The notes below the pieces were generated by a model. That model ran no database searches. It was not told the origin of the DNA and saw only the letters and a list, made by a program, of their open reading frames with translations. Positions 63,354 to 64,000 of a stretch of DNA of 64,000 nt are shown piece after piece; position 1 is the first letter of the stretch, and every line of letters begins with the position of its first letter. This DNA is from Typha latifolia. Its lineage: Eukaryota; Streptophyta; Magnoliopsida; Poales; Typhaceae. The position numbers and the translations under genes were made by a program. The stretch covers positions 1,924,501-1,988,500 of the forward strand of contig CM034104.1 of assembly GCA_019914945.1 (NCBI GenBank). The letters are read 5' to 3'.

Positions 63354-64000
63354 TTAACTGAAAGAACCTCGACAATTCGGTGAGCCACATAAGCACCTCT
63401 TAGCTCTACGGGACCCCACCGCTGTTCTCTTTTCCTCTTTGCAAGCATCTGCTCCACTTATACCATAATCATATGTCAATTCTGTCATGGGAGGGATATG
63501 TTTCATTGCAAAGAACATGATATGTGGGTGCTCATCATCATTGTGATCATGTTGCACTGGCTGCCAAAAGATATTAGGGGAGCAGCTATGGTTCATAAAA
63601 CGGGCAACATTTCCCATATTCTTTGCACTTATGGTAACAGGCAATGACTTATAACTCTCGGGTGAGACATTTCTACTTGGTTCGCCTAGTAACTCAGGTC
63701 CATAATTCCACCTTAAAGTCTTCTCACCAGGACATATTGTCTGAAATATATAATCATCTTCGTCATCATCCATATCTATTCTAACCTCATCAATAACTTC
63801 ACCTGTATATTCACAAATAAATGTACCTGCCCTGATAGGGTCCCAGGAACGGAGACCCCAACCACGGTTTCTGGTTCTAAAAACCTCAAAGTGAAGTCTA
63901 ATACCTTTCTGTGTTACTCTGTCTCGGCAATTTTGAGAACACTGACAAGAAGCACTACACTCATATATCATAGGCTTGCGGCTCACAAGCAGCCCGGCTG
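63354..64000 (-). CDS. SUVH-type histone H3K9 methyltransferase, C-terminal part (runs off the window)
   Basis: The frame is open from position 64000, where it reads AGLLVSRKPMIYEC, to the stop at 63354, giving the last 214 or so residues. The N-terminal part with the SRA domain lies beyond the window. Visible are the end of the pre-SET cysteine cluster (CSASCQCSQNCRDRVTQKG) and the SET domain, with RNRGWGLRSWDPIRAGTFIC, EYTGEVID, the cofactor-site motif NHSCSPN and ELTYDYG. The post-SET motif is CLCGSPNCRG. The sequence suits the SUVH1/SUVH3 subgroup, whose coding region is usually a single exon, as here. SUVH proteins read methylated DNA through SRA, and many deposit H3K9me2 on chromatin; SUVH1/3 members instead can promote expression. 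Confidence 0.92.
   Translation of the reverse strand, partial: AGLLVSRKPMIYECSASCQCSQNCRDRVTQKGIRLHFEVFRTRNRGWGLRSWDPIRAGTFICEYTGEVIDEVRIDMDDDEDDYIFQTICPGEKTLRWNYGPELLGEPSRNVSPESYKSLPVTISAKNMGNVARFMNHSCSPNIFWQPVQHDHNDDEHPHIMFFAMKHIPPMTELTYDYGISGADACKEEKRTAVGSRRAKRCLCGSPNCRGSFS

Overview
This is a 64 kb piece of a flowering-plant nuclear genome. Genes carry GT-AG introns, intergenic DNA is AT-rich with many microsatellites and small transposons, and the proteins belong to plant-specific families (GAMYB, DYW-type PPR, VQ, NDR1/HIN1-like, URGT). The intronless GC-rich genes (NHL near 20 kb, VQ near 38.5 kb) and the PPR gene, which is GC-rich at its 5' end and much less so at its 3' end, suggest a monocot with a GC gradient. 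That assignment is an inference and I cannot name the species.

Layout. 0-5 kb: fragments of unidentified genes (a convincing terminal exon at 3288-3368 on the + strand and weak minus-strand exons near 0.55-0.95 kb) plus one hAT-like element. 5-15 kb: a RING-H2 gene (-), a 567-bp hAT-type MITE, a five-exon COMMD9-like gene (+) and an AUF-type F-box gene (-). 15-20 kb: gene-poor, with repeats. 20-31 kb: an NDR1/HIN1-like gene (-), a long acidic two-pass membrane protein of the At5g17910 type (-) and a SUN-domain nuclear-envelope gene (-). 33-43 kb: sphinganine C4-hydroxylase (+), a VQ-motif gene (+) and a seven-exon Mpv17/PMP22 gene (-). 43-58 kb: a GAMYB gene (-) with an intact miR159 target site, a gene-poor stretch, and a five-exon UDP-rhamnose/UDP-galactose transporter (-). 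That transporter has a fold-back transposon in intron 4 and a duplicated promoter region. 59-64 kb: a DYW-class PPR gene (+) broken near its end by a 35-bp tandem duplication, and the 3' part of a SUVH histone methyltransferase (-) running off the window.

The genes do not form an operon or obvious cluster; they are independent transcription units. Exon joins given for COMMD, SUN, SBH, Mpv17, GAMYB and URGT were checked by hand and keep frame across every junction. The most interesting observations are the PPR frameshift, the duplicated core promoter of the transporter gene, the fold-back element with an exact 8-bp target duplication, the family of short 'aggggtgaaaa' elements present as whole and broken copies, and a coding-looking tail beyond the stop of the At5g17910-like gene. 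I did not find a convincing wholly new multi-gene system.
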